NCBI GenBank assembly: GCA_031288935.1
Contig: JAITQL010000155.1
Coordinates: forward strand, 1 to 10,505
DNA from: Tannerella sp.
Lineage (GTDB): Bacteria; Bacteroidota; Bacteroidia; Bacteroidales; Tannerellaceae
DNA length: 10,505 nucleotides
Direction of reading: 5' to 3'
In this document: piece by piece, positions 1-7,094 of the stretch
Layout: every line of letters starts with the position of its first letter
How positions within the stretch are numbered: the first letter of the stretch is position 1
Made by a program: the position numbers and the translations under genes
The notes under the pieces: generated by a model
Database searches by the model: none
Seen by the model: the letters and a program-made list of their open reading frames with translations, nothing else
What the model was told of the DNA's origin: nothing

Positions 1-50
1 ATATCGCAGTGATGAACGGGAAGACGTACAAAACAGTGATTAGTGAATAG
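1..50 (+). CDS. Possible C-terminal end of an upstream protein (partial)
   Basis: Reading from base 3, the frame gives IAVMNGKTYKTVISE followed by TAG at 48-50. The alternating hydrophobic and polar residues look like a final beta-strand of an extracellular enzyme, and the next gene downstream is a DUF4861 protein of the kind found in polysaccharide-utilisation regions. Only 15 residues are visible, so the family cannot be named. The stop codon abuts the inverted repeat that starts at base 50, which fits a repeat element lying directly behind a gene. It could equally be a chance open frame. Confidence 0.35.
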   Translation, partial: IAVMNGKTYKTVISE

Positions 51-270
51 TCTGAACCTTGATTTGCCTGATTAAAGGATTTACTTGATGAATACAATCC
101 TGACAATCCTTTAATCAGGCAAATCAAGGTTCGGACAGAAAGGATTTGCTTGATGAATAAATCCTGACAATCCTTTAATCAGGCAAATCAAGGTTCAGAC
201 AGAGAGGATTCGCTGGATGATTACCATCCAGCCAATCCTTTAATCTTGCAAATCACGGTTCGGACAATTG
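50..270. repeat. Three tandem 64-65 bp repeats with an inverted half copy
   Basis: Three direct copies begin with GGATT at 77, 142 and 206. Copies A and B are nearly identical, and copy C (206-270) is diverged. Each copy contains a core like CCTTTAATCAGGCAAATCA followed by AGGTTCRGAC. A fourth, inverted partial copy at 50-81 is a perfect 32-bp reverse complement of 169-200 (copy B) and matches 105-136 (copy A) with one difference. Within copy B, 143-154 can pair with 178-189 (12 pairs, one G-U). No ORF spans the element. It resembles dispersed intergenic repeat families known in Bacteroidota, but I cannot assign a named family. It may be a mobile palindromic element, a remnant of one, or a transcription-end structure for the gene to the left. 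Confidence 0.85.
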
Positions 271-397
271 AAAACAGCGAATCTGCAGGCTGACGTTCCG
301 GTCTTTTTCTTCCCGTTCCCTTCGGATTTCAGTATCCCCGCACAATCACCCGGAAAAACAGAGCGCCTCAAAAAAAGCTGTAGCCTTAAAAAAACTT
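271..397. other. Intergenic spacer with no gene seen
   Basis: This stretch lies between the repeat element and the promoter of the DUF4861 gene. No start-to-stop frame of useful size, strong hairpin or promoter-like box is visible. The last 30 bases are A-rich, which may act as an upstream AT-rich element for the promoter at 398-429. Confidence 0.5.
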
Positions 398-429
398 TTT
401 GACAGTCAGATGAATTATTCCTACCTTTA
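398..429 (+). promoter_or_regulatory. Bacteroidota-type promoter of the DUF4861 gene
   Basis: A TTTG box at 398-401 is followed, after 20 bases, by TACCTTTA at 422-429. This fits the Bacteroidota primary sigma factor consensus (TTTG near -33, TAnnTTTG near -7), with one mismatch at the last base of the -7 box. Transcription would start near 435, leaving a leader of about 105 bases before the ATG at 540. An A-rich tract lies just upstream. Confidence 0.6.
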
Positions 430-462
430 GCCCGTTTTATAGCAGAGTTTATGAGAATTGTT

Positions 463-497
463 ACGACTGTCCACGGATTGTCACGGACAGTCGTTTT
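463..497 (+). terminator. Leader hairpin with T-run (attenuator or terminator)
   Basis: ACGACTGTCC at 463-472 pairs perfectly with GGACAGTCGT at 485-494 (10 bp, 12-base loop), and the stem runs straight into TTTT (494-497). This is the shape of an intrinsic terminator. It lies downstream of the promoter at 398-429 and upstream of the ATG at 540, so it would act inside the leader of the DUF4861 transcript. Alternatively it ends transcription coming from further left, or is only a leader stem. No competing anti-terminator stem was found by eye. Confidence 0.5.
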
Positions 498-539
498 AGT
501 GTACCTGCACAGGGATGGAACAGTCTAACTAAATATATA

Positions 540-1814
540 ATGTATATGAGAAATTATGTGATAATATCGTGTATGGCGGCTCTTTGCTCATGCAATCGGC
601 CCGAAACCGTCCTCCGGCTTGAGAATCCGTTGGCGATGGAACGTCCGGACGAAGCGTTCGTCCTGACATCTCTTCAGTTGAAATCCCCCGGAGGCGAATG
701 GCTGCCGGTCGTTGCAGATGCGGACGGCACGTATGTCCCTTCGCAGGCCGACGATCTGGACGGCGACGGCCGGTGGGACGAACTCGCATTCGTGTATACG
801 CTGAAAGCCGGTCAGACGAAAGACTTGAAAGTCGCGTGGGTCAACAGGGACAGCTACCCCGTTTTCAAGGAACGTACAAGCGTCAGGTACGGGAAAATGA
901 CTTCGCCCGGAAAAATCGTTCCGCTGACGGCCGATGTGCACGGGAAGTACGACCTGCCCCGCGGAAAGGGCTATCCTTACCAGATGGACGGCGTGGCATG
1001 GGAAAACGACAAAATGGGATTCCGGCACTACTACGACGGGCGTAACTGCCGCGACGTATTCGGAAAACGGGTGCCGGACATGGTGCTGGATACGGTCGGT
1101 ATTCAGGCCAGCGGGCATCCGGGCGATACGTATCACGTGCTGGCCGACTGGGGACGCGACATCATGAGCGCGGCCAATTCATTTGGACTGGGCGCCCTGG
1201 CCATGTTGTCGCAGGATTCGCTGATTCGCTCCGGCGTGTTGCAGGAAGACCGTACGGACATCATTGATTCCACGTATTACAACCTGGTTGTGGAAGGCCC
1301 CGTACGCTCCATCTTCCGGATGCGGTTTCAGGGATGGGAAGTGCGTGACCGGAAAGTGGACGTCACCGAAACGACGACGATCTGGGCAGGCAAGTACGGA
1401 TATGAAAACGTGATTGAAACCGGCGCGCTGCCTGCCGGCGACACGCTGGTGACGGGCATTGTCCGCAGCTTCAACGACCGCGAGCCGGTGGAAAGGAACG
1501 TGAGCGACCGCTACACCCTTATGATGACTCACGACAGGCAGAGCTACGACAAAGAGTGGTACATGGGCATGGCGCTGATTCTTCCGCGGGAGAATGCAGT
1601 GGAGCTTTTTGACACGCCGGATACGGGCACGGGCATTATCAAAACGTGGTGTGTCAAGCTGAAACCGGGCGCAGACGGCAAGATACGGTTCAACGCATAC
1701 GCGGCCTGGGAATTGCAGGACAGCCGTTTCACGCAGTCGCAGCCCTTCTTCGACCTGATCGGGGCGGAGGGCGAACGGCTGGCCGCACCGGTGAAAATAA
1801 CCGTTTTGCAGTAA
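540..1814 (+). CDS. DUF4861 family lipoprotein, likely linked to polysaccharide use
   Basis: The gene encodes 424 residues. The N-terminus has a short hydrophobic stretch ending in LCSC (Cys18), a plausible lipobox, so the mature protein would be a periplasmic or surface lipoprotein. Residues 71-82 carry an acidic loop with D72, D74, D76, G77, D80 and E81, which resembles a calcium-binding DxDxDG loop and is placed as in DUF4861 proteins. Length and overall composition fit this family of about 400 residues, common in Bacteroidota and often near sugar-degrading enzymes. Its biochemical function is unknown to me. A second in-frame ATG at 546 (MRNYVIIS) could be the true start; neither has a clear ribosome binding site. 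The gene has its own promoter and is followed by a strong terminator, so it is probably monocistronic. The assignment to DUF4861 is by recognition, not by search. Confidence 0.75.
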   Translation: MYMRNYVIISCMAALCSCNRPETVLRLENPLAMERPDEAFVLTSLQLKSPGGEWLPVVADADGTYVPSQADDLDGDGRWDELAFVYTLKAGQTKDLKVAWVNRDSYPVFKERTSVRYGKMTSPGKIVPLTADVHGKYDLPRGKGYPYQMDGVAWENDKMGFRHYYDGRNCRDVFGKRVPDMVLDTVGIQASGHPGDTYHVLADWGRDIMSAANSFGLGALAMLSQDSLIRSGVLQEDRTDIIDSTYYNLVVEGPVRSIFRMRFQGWEVRDRKVDVTETTTIWAGKYGYENVIETGALPAGDTLVTGIVRSFNDREPVERNVSDRYTLMMTHDRQSYDKEWYMGMALILPRENAVELFDTPDTGTGIIKTWCVKLKPGADGKIRFNAYAAWELQDSRFTQSQPFFDLIGAEGERLAAPVKITVLQ

Positions 1815-1824
1815 GGAAAAAACA

Positions 1825-1871
1825 GGAGGCTGTTCCGAAGAAACGGACAGCCTCCGCGTGTGTTTAATTTT
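1825..1871 (+). terminator. Intrinsic terminator after the DUF4861 gene
   Basis: GGAGGCTG at 1825-1832 pairs with CAGCCTCC at 1848-1855. The stem continues with TCCG (1834-1837) on CGGA (1844-1847), leaving a bulged T at 1833 and a 6-base loop, about 12 pairs in total. An A-rich tract precedes it and a T-rich tract (to 1871) follows after a few bases. It begins 11 bases after the stop codon. It suggests the symporter gene downstream is transcribed separately or by read-through. Confidence 0.8.
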
Positions 1872-1890
1872 AGAACGACAGACATGTAAT

Positions 1891-3360
1891 ATGGAAAATG
1901 GAAGCGTACTGGTTATCATAGCGGCTTATTTCGGGCTGTTGCTTCTGACTGCGTGGATTACGGGAAGGAAAAACTCGAATAATGCCGCGTTCTTTTTGGG
2001 AAACAAACGCTCTCCGTGGTATATCGTATCCATCGGGATGATCGGGACATCGCTCTCCGGCGTGACGTTTATCTCCGTTCCGGGGCTGGTTCGCCAGACA
2101 GACATGTCGTACATGCAGTTGATTTTCGGATTCTTTTTCGGATACGCCCTGATTGCCCGCATCCTGCTTCCGCTCTACTACAAACTGAAACTCACCTCCA
2201 TTTATTCCTATCTGGACGGACGGATCGGACGGCGCGGCTATCGCACGGGCGCCTGCTTCTTCCTTTTGTCGAAACTCGTCGGCGCCGCCGCCCGCCTCTA
2301 CCTGGTCGTCTGGATTCTGCAAACCGGCGTGTTCGACCAGTGGCACATCCCGTTTGTAGTGACGGCCTTCATCAGCGTTTTTCTGGTTTGGCTTTACACG
2401 TTCCGGGGCGGCATCAAAACGATTATCTGGACGGATACGCTGCAGGCGGTTTGCCTGGTGGCCATGCTGGTCGGGATTATCTGGCAGGTGAAAGAGCGGA
2501 TGAATCTGGACATGACCGGCATGATGCAGCTGATTGCGGACAGCGAGCATTTCCGCCTGTTTGAATTTAAGGACTGGGGCAGCACGCAGCATTTCGTCAA
2601 ACAGTTCCTGAGCGGCGTCTTCATTCCCGTCGTCATGACGGGTTTGGACCAGGACATGATGCAGAAAAACCTCTCCTGTCGCAACCTGAAAGACGCCCAG
2701 CGCAACATGTATACGTACGGTACGGCCTTTATCCCGATCAATTTTCTGTTTCTCTGCCTGGGCATTTTGCTGCTGGCGCTGGCTTCGCAGCAGCAAATCG
2801 CGCTGCCCGCTGCCGGCGACGAACTGCTGCCCTTCTTCTGCACCTCCGGCCTGCTGGGTTCTGTCACGCTGCTCTTTTTTACGATCGGCATCATCGCCGC
2901 CGCGTTCAGCAGCGCCGACTCCGCCCTGACGGCGCTCACGACCTCGTTTTGCGTGGATATTCTCGGCATTGAAAAAGACGCGGCGCCCAAAGCCAGACAG
3001 ACGCGGATGCGCGTACACGTGCTCATGTCGGCAGTCTTCATGCTGGTCATCATTCTCTTCAGGATGGTGAACAGCCGGAGCCTGATTGATGCCATTTACA
3101 TGATCGCCTCCTACACCTACGGCCCCCTGCTGGGGCTGTTTGCCTTCGGGCTGTTTACCGGCCGGAAGCCGCGAAACGCGCAGGTGCCCTATGTCTGCAT
3201 CGCCGCGCCGCTGATTTGCTATGCCCTGGATTACGGCGTTTTCAAATGCGCCGGCTACAAGTTCGGATACGAAATACTGATGCTGAACGGCGCGCTTACC
3301 TTTGCAGGCCTTTGGTTCCGTTCAAGCGTTTTAAAAAACAAGGATACAATACAACACTGA
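1891..3360 (+). CDS. Sodium:solute symporter (SSS family)
   Basis: The 489-residue polytopic membrane protein has about 13 hydrophobic segments, the usual number for the SSS (sodium/glucose-type) family. Family marks are GTSLSGVTF at residues 52-60, [13 protein letters not shown] at 173-185, DQDMMQKN at 263-270 and SSAD at 340-343; the serines of the last correspond to the Na+ site in transmembrane helix 8 of characterised SSS transporters. It should import a small solute with Na+ across the inner membrane. The substrate is not evident; sugars, sialic acid, vitamins or carboxylates are all possible in this family. An in-frame GTG at 1858 would add 11 residues (beginning MCLILERQTC) that overlap the terminator's T-rich tail; the ATG at 1891 ([10 protein letters not shown]) fits the family start better. 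No convincing promoter is seen in the 76-base gap. engB follows after 2 bases. Confidence 0.9.
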   Translation: MENGSVLVIIAAYFGLLLLTAWITGRKNSNNAAFFLGNKRSPWYIVSIGMIGTSLSGVTFISVPGLVRQTDMSYMQLIFGFFFGYALIARILLPLYYKLKLTSIYSYLDGRIGRRGYRTGACFFLLSKLVGAAARLYLVVWILQTGVFDQWHIPFVVTAFISVFLVWLYTFRGGIKTIIWTDTLQAVCLVAMLVGIIWQVKERMNLDMTGMMQLIADSEHFRLFEFKDWGSTQHFVKQFLSGVFIPVVMTGLDQDMMQKNLSCRNLKDAQRNMYTYGTAFIPINFLFLCLGILLLALASQQQIALPAAGDELLPFFCTSGLLGSVTLLFFTIGIIAAAFSSADSALTALTTSFCVDILGIEKDAAPKARQTRMRVHVLMSAVFMLVIILFRMVNSRSLIDAIYMIASYTYGPLLGLFAFGLFTGRKPRNAQVPYVCIAAPLICYALDYGVFKCAGYKFGYEILMLNGALTFAGLWFRSSVLKNKDTIQH

Positions 3361-3362
3361 AA

Positions 3363-3962
3363 ATGGAAATAAAAAAAGCGGAATTTGTCGTCAGCAACGC
3401 GGATGTGCGGAAATGCCCGGAGGGTAACCGGCCGGAATACGCCTTCATCGGCCGGTCGAACGTCGGGAAATCGTCCCTGATCAACATGCTGACCGGACAA
3501 AAGCAGTTGGCCAAGACCTCGCAAACGCCCGGAAAGACGCAACTGATCAATCACTTTCTCATTGACGACGACTGGTTTCTGGTCGACCTTCCCGGTTACG
3601 GATATGCGCGGCGCGGAAAGACCGGACGCGAAAACATCCGTCGCATGATCGAGGATTACATCCTTGAACGCGACACGCTTGTCAACCTCTTTGTCCTGAT
3701 CGACTGCCGGCACGCACCGCAGCAGATCGACCTGGAATTTATGGAATGGCTGGGCGAGAACGGCATCCCCTTTACCATCGTGTTCACCAAAACGGACAAG
3801 ATCGGCAAACAGCGGCTGGCGGAGCATATCCGCACCTATTCCGGGAAGATGTTAGAGCAGTGGGAAGAGCTTCCGCCGATACTGACCTCTTCGGCCGAGA
3901 AACGCGAAGGGCGCGAAGCCATACTCGACTGCATCGAAACCGTCAATCGCCGGCTGAAATAA
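3363..3962 (+). CDS. engB: Ribosome biogenesis GTP-binding protein EngB/YsxC
   Basis: The 199-residue GTPase has a complete set of G motifs: G1 GRSNVGKS (30-37), the TPGKT switch I segment (55-59), G3 DLPG (75-78), G4 TKTD (142-145) and G5 SSA (176-178). This single-domain TrmE-Era-EngA-EngB-Septin class GTPase acts in late assembly of the 50S ribosomal subunit in the cytoplasm and is usually essential. Length matches the family (about 195-210). The ATG at 3363 gives the normal family start MEIKKAEFV; an upstream frame opening at 3216 overlaps the symporter gene and adds non-homologous residues. With only 2 bases after the symporter stop, it is probably co-transcribed and perhaps translationally coupled to it. 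It ends convergently, 60 bases from the minus-strand transporter gene. Confidence 0.97.
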   Translation: MEIKKAEFVVSNADVRKCPEGNRPEYAFIGRSNVGKSSLINMLTGQKQLAKTSQTPGKTQLINHFLIDDDWFLVDLPGYGYARRGKTGRENIRRMIEDYILERDTLVNLFVLIDCRHAPQQIDLEFMEWLGENGIPFTIVFTKTDKIGKQRLAEHIRTYSGKMLEQWEELPPILTSSAEKREGREAILDCIETVNRRLK

Positions 3963-4022
3963 CCTGTCAATTTTTCAGGGCGCGACGAATCCTTGCATCC
4001 TGAATTTTGCATTCCTGCACTC

Positions 4023-4922
4023 TCATCCCTTCCTTATTTTTCTGTTTTGCAGCCAGAGCTGCCAGGAATTGATGATGTTTTGCCAGAGGATGTACATCGC
4101 CGGAGCAATGGCGGTCAGCGGATGCAGATACGTTTGCGCCATCCAGAGCGCGAGGATGGTGTTTTTCTGTCCCAGTCCCTGTCCCGACGAAACGGGATCG
4201 CCGTAATGACGGCCAATGCGGCGGCCGACGAGAAACTGCAAACCGCAAATCACCAGCGAGACGGCTGCCAGTCCGAGACCTGTCCGCAGATTCGCCGACT
4301 CGCGGTTGAGCATGTCATGCGCGGTGATTCCCGTCACAATCGTCAGCGCGACCGCCCAGAGGTAGTACGTCAGTTTGGGCACGCTCAGCAGCATCCCGTG
4401 CACCTTCGGCGCCCACCGCCGGAACGCGAACGCAACGAGCAGCGGCAGGATGAGTATCGGAAAGACCTTGCCGCAGATTTGCCAGACGGATTGCAGGAAA
4501 GGCAACTCTCCGTGCACGCCGATCATCGTGAACTCCACGGGCGCCATCACGGCCACGGCCACGTTGCAAAACAGGAGGTAGGCCGTCAGGAACCCTACGT
4601 TCCCGCCCAACATGCCGGTAATCACCGCCGCTGCCGTGGCCGTAGGCGCCAGGATACAAAGCCTCGCGCCCTGTGCCACGACTTCGTTGAAGGGACGGAT
4701 CAATACGTAGGCCAGTACGTTTCCTGCCAGCTGAATCAGCAGCAGCCAGACGTGAGCGCGATGAAAGCGGATCTCCTTCCACGACATCTTGCAGAACGTA
4801 ATCAACAGCATCAAAAAGATGAGGTACGGCGTCAGAAACGAGAGATGCCACATCCACGCATGAGTCAGCGCCCCAAGCGTCATGGCGACGGGAAGCGTCC
4901 ATTCCCTGATAAACTTCAACAC
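4023..4922 (-). CDS. Bile acid:sodium symporter-like transporter (BART superfamily)
   Basis: The 299-residue membrane protein has about 9-10 hydrophobic helices. PTATAAAVITGMLGGN (93-108) and GQGLGQKNT (247-255), followed by a helix with QNIINSW, match the two broken-helix regions that form the substrate and Na+ sites in the bile acid:sodium symporter (BASS) family and its relatives. Length (about 300) is typical. The substrate is unknown; members carry organic anions such as pyruvate, pantothenate or bile acids. Start: GTG at 4922, giving MLKFIREWTLP, which fits the family; the next ATG (residue 14) would cut into the first helix. It starts 15 bases after the stop of the NagB/PIG-L fusion gene, so the two form a unit and may share a pathway. 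That link is inference. Its C-terminus is convergent with engB, and no clear terminator is visible in the 60-base gap apart from a weak CCTG/CAGG stem. Confidence 0.85.
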   Translation of the reverse strand: MLKFIREWTLPVAMTLGALTHAWMWHLSFLTPYLIFLMLLITFCKMSWKEIRFHRAHVWLLLIQLAGNVLAYVLIRPFNEVVAQGARLCILAPTATAAAVITGMLGGNVGFLTAYLLFCNVAVAVMAPVEFTMIGVHGELPFLQSVWQICGKVFPILILPLLVAFAFRRWAPKVHGMLLSVPKLTYYLWAVALTIVTGITAHDMLNRESANLRTGLGLAAVSLVICGLQFLVGRRIGRHYGDPVSSGQGLGQKNTILALWMAQTYLHPLTAIAPAMYILWQNIINSWQLWLQNRKIRKG

Positions 4923-4937
4923 GTGATTCCGGACGGT

Positions 4938-6917
4938 TTAATCCCTTATCGGGATGTATTGGACAAAGGCTTCGATGGCTTCGTAGGAGGCCAGGCCGAG
5001 TTGCTGATACAGTTCGGCCGTGGCGCGGTTGCGGTCTTCGGCGCGTTGCCAGAACAGCCGTTCGTCGTCGCCCATGAACGGGGCGCTTTCGGCCTGCGAC
5101 TGGTGTTTCAGGATGGCGTTCCGCTTGAAACGAAGCTCTTCCGGACTGATGGGTACGGCCATCTCGATGTGATCCATTTCCCACTCCGCCCATGCGCCGC
5201 GGTACATCCATATGCGGCAGTTCTTCATCCAGGCCTCGTCCTTCAGGTCGTCGACGGCCGCCAGCACGGCGTCCAGACAGACCTTGTGCGTCCCGTGCGG
5301 ATCGGCCAGGTCGCCGGCCACGAACATCTGATCCGGCCGGATGTCCGTCAGCAGTTTGCGGATGATGTCGATGTCCGCTTCGCTCAGGTCGTTTTTCTTG
5401 ATGACGCCCGTTTCGTAGAAGGGCAGATCGAGGAAATGAACGTTTTCGTCCCTTACGCCCGAAAAGCGGCAGGCGGTGCGCGCTTCTTCGCGGCGGATCG
5501 TTCCCTTCATGAAGAGGACGTCCGGCTGTTCCGGCTCGCCGGTCTTCTTGCCGTAACGCAGGAAGCGGATGATTTCTTCGGCCTTGCGGCGGACGGTTTC
5601 ATCCGCCGTGTATCTGGAACAGACGTCGCGCAGGTATTCGCAATAGCGGATGACGTCCTCGTCGCTGACGGCAATGTTGCCGGAGGTCTGATAGGCTACG
5701 TGCACCTCGTGACGCTGGTCGCAGAGCCGGCGGAAGGTGCCGCCCATCGAAATCACGTCGTCGTCGGGATGCGGACTGAAGACGATGACTTTTTTCGGAA
5801 AGGGCGTGGCGCGTTCCGGGCGGTTGGCGTCGTCGGCATTCGGTTTGCCGCCCGGCCAGCCCGAAATCGTGTGTTGAATGTCGTTGAATATTTTAATGTT
5901 TACATTGTAGGCCGAACCGTAGAGCGTAATCAGTTCGCCCAGTTCGTGCTCGATGTAGTCCTTGTTCGTCAGCTTCAGGATGGGTTTGCCGGTCAGGCGG
6001 CAGAGCCAGACGATCGCCCGGCGGATCAGCTTGTTGTCCCATTCGCAATGGGTGGAGACGAGCCAGGGGTGACTGATGCGGGTCAGTTCGCAGGCAGCCT
6101 GCAGGTCGATGATGACTTTCGCATGGCTGTGACTGTGCAGGCTGGCGGCGGGCAAGGAGCCGTTCAGCCCGTCTTCTGCCAGGCGGCGGACGTCGGACGA
6201 TTTCCCTTCTCCCCAGGCCAGCAGCCGGATGTTCCTTGCACCCAGGATCGTGGCCAGACCCATGGCAACGGTGCCGGACGGCACCTGGTTGAACGACCGG
6301 GCGGCTTTCTTGCGCGACTTGTTGTCGAGCATCACCAGGTGGGTGCGCGAACTGATGGCCGACCCCGGGCCGTTGAATCCGACGGAGCCGGAATGACCGA
6401 TGCCCGAAATCAGGCAGTCGATACCGCCGGCTTCTTCAATCTGCCTGTCATATCCGCTGCAAAAGTCGTAGAGGGACTCTTCGCTCATGAACCCGTCCGG
6501 CGAATGCACATGCGCCGGGTCGATGTCTACCCGGTTCAGGAAGTCCGCCTTCAGGCGCGCCAGACTGCCGGTGTCGGCCGTTGTGAGCGGATAAAATTCG
6601 TAGATCAGGAAGACGGTCACGTTTTTGAAACTCAGCGCCTCCTCGCGGTACATCCGTATCCATTCGTTGAACACGCCTCGCAGCGAACGCCCGCCGGACA
6701 GCGCCAGCACATAGGGTTTCGACGCCGTCTGCCGGTCGCGAATCTGCTTCGCAATCTCCCGCGCCACGGCCAGGGAACCTTCTTCTACTTGACTGTAAAT
6801 AAATACCGGTATTTTTTCAAAACGCGCAAGGACGGAATGTTCATACGCATTTTCAGGCTGATAAAACCGTTTCGGTATGTTCGTCAGCGTGATTTTTGAA
6901 CTCAGATTCGTCTTCAT
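4938..6917 (-). CDS. NagB-like domain fused to PIG-L/LmbE deacetylase domain
   Basis: The protein has 659 residues. Residues about 25-290 resemble glucosamine-6-phosphate deaminase, with a sugar-phosphate loop LSGGRSLRGVF (73-83) and the frame GIGHSGSVGFNGPGS. By alignment from memory with E. coli NagB, catalytic Asp72, Asp141, His143 and Glu148 correspond to Tyr106, Ser176, Ser178 and Gly183, so deaminase chemistry is very unlikely. Residues 290-372 form a conserved-looking linker. Residues about 376-640 are a PIG-L/LmbE N-acetyl-sugar deacetylase-type domain: SPHPDDD (381-387), MGG (391-393) and DPHGTH (539-544) supply the usual zinc ligands. Similar fusions of about 660 residues occur across Bacteroidales and are annotated as glucosamine-6-phosphate deaminase-like. 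A plausible role is hydrolysis of an N-acyl amino sugar, with the NagB half binding sugar phosphate. No signal peptide is seen, so it is cytoplasmic. It is first in a unit with the BASS-like transporter and has a short leader of about 13 bases. Confidence 0.9.
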   Translation of the reverse strand: MKTNLSSKITLTNIPKRFYQPENAYEHSVLARFEKIPVFIYSQVEEGSLAVAREIAKQIRDRQTASKPYVLALSGGRSLRGVFNEWIRMYREEALSFKNVTVFLIYEFYPLTTADTGSLARLKADFLNRVDIDPAHVHSPDGFMSEESLYDFCSGYDRQIEEAGGIDCLISGIGHSGSVGFNGPGSAISSRTHLVMLDNKSRKKAARSFNQVPSGTVAMGLATILGARNIRLLAWGEGKSSDVRRLAEDGLNGSLPAASLHSHSHAKVIIDLQAACELTRISHPWLVSTHCEWDNKLIRRAIVWLCRLTGKPILKLTNKDYIEHELGELITLYGSAYNVNIKIFNDIQHTISGWPGGKPNADDANRPERATPFPKKVIVFSPHPDDDVISMGGTFRRLCDQRHEVHVAYQTSGNIAVSDEDVIRYCEYLRDVCSRYTADETVRRKAEEIIRFLRYGKKTGEPEQPDVLFMKGTIRREEARTACRFSGVRDENVHFLDLPFYETGVIKKNDLSEADIDIIRKLLTDIRPDQMFVAGDLADPHGTHKVCLDAVLAAVDDLKDEAWMKNCRIWMYRGAWAEWEMDHIEMAVPISPEELRFKRNAILKHQSQAESAPFMGDDERLFWQRAEDRNRATAELYQQLGLASYEAIEAFVQYIPIRD

Positions 6918-6936
6918 ATCTTCTAATTTAGCGCCG

Positions 6937-6967
6937 CAAAGTTATGACTTTTCACGTGAAAAAGAAA
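6937..6967 (-). promoter_or_regulatory. Promoter of the NagB/PIG-L gene with palindromic operator
   Basis: On the minus strand TAACTTTG (bases 6944-6937) is a perfect TAnnTTTG -7 box, and TTTC (6967-6964) lies 19 bases upstream, one base off the TTTG -33 box. Transcription would start near 6930, about 13 bases before the ATG at 6917. Between the two boxes sits a perfect 14-bp palindrome, TTTTCACGTGAAAA, at 6949-6962. A protein bound there would block RNA polymerase, so it is a good candidate operator. The regulator is unknown. Confidence 0.65.
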
Positions 6968-6989
6968 ATAATGTTCCTCCCCGCGCAGG

Positions 6990-7087
6990 GTAAACGCATC
7001 CCGGTTTATGCAATCTCCCTGCCTGCTGCCCGGCTCTGTTTCCCCTCATTGAGAGCCGTTCCGCGCTCCGAATGAAGATGCGTTTAC
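6990..7087. repeat. 11-bp inverted repeat enclosing a second hairpin
   Basis: GTAAACGCATC at 6990-7000 is the exact reverse complement of GATGCGTTTAC at 7077-7087. Inside lies a 7-bp stem, CGGCTCT (7031-7037) with AGAGCCG (7052-7058), with a 14-base loop. The structure ends 7 bases before the 21-bp array begins. No coding frame with family features is present. It could be the fold of a small RNA, the left edge of the repeat element, or chance; I cannot decide between them. Confidence 0.5.
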
Positions 7088-7094
7088 GCTGCCC

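Noticed and set aside
50..270. The left-end repeats as a CRISPR array or an insertion sequence
   Set aside because: Copies are about 64 bp and directly adjacent without unique spacers, one copy is inverted, and no transposase frame is present.
296..355. Short inverted TTCCGG/CCGGAA pair in the left spacer
   Set aside because: Six base pairs separated by about 50 bases is expected by chance.
1865..1872. TAATTTTA as a -7 box for the symporter gene
   Set aside because: No TTTG-like box lies 19-20 bases upstream, and the match is in the T-rich tail of the terminator.
1858..1890. Earlier GTG start for the symporter
   Set aside because: It would add residues unlike the family N-terminus and would overlap the terminator's T-rich tail. 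ATG 1891 gives the expected start.
3963..4022. A bidirectional terminator between the convergent genes
   Set aside because: Only a 4-bp CCTG/CAGG stem is visible, too weak to call. The imperfect direct repeat TTGCATCCTG/TTGCATTCCTG here is probably chance.
3993..6899. A 968-codon open frame on the plus strand, antisense to the transporter and fusion genes
   Set aside because: It lies opposite two recognisable genes, and its translation is rich in Arg, His, Gln and Val with no domain pattern. Long antisense frames of this kind arise from GC-rich codon usage on the coding strand.
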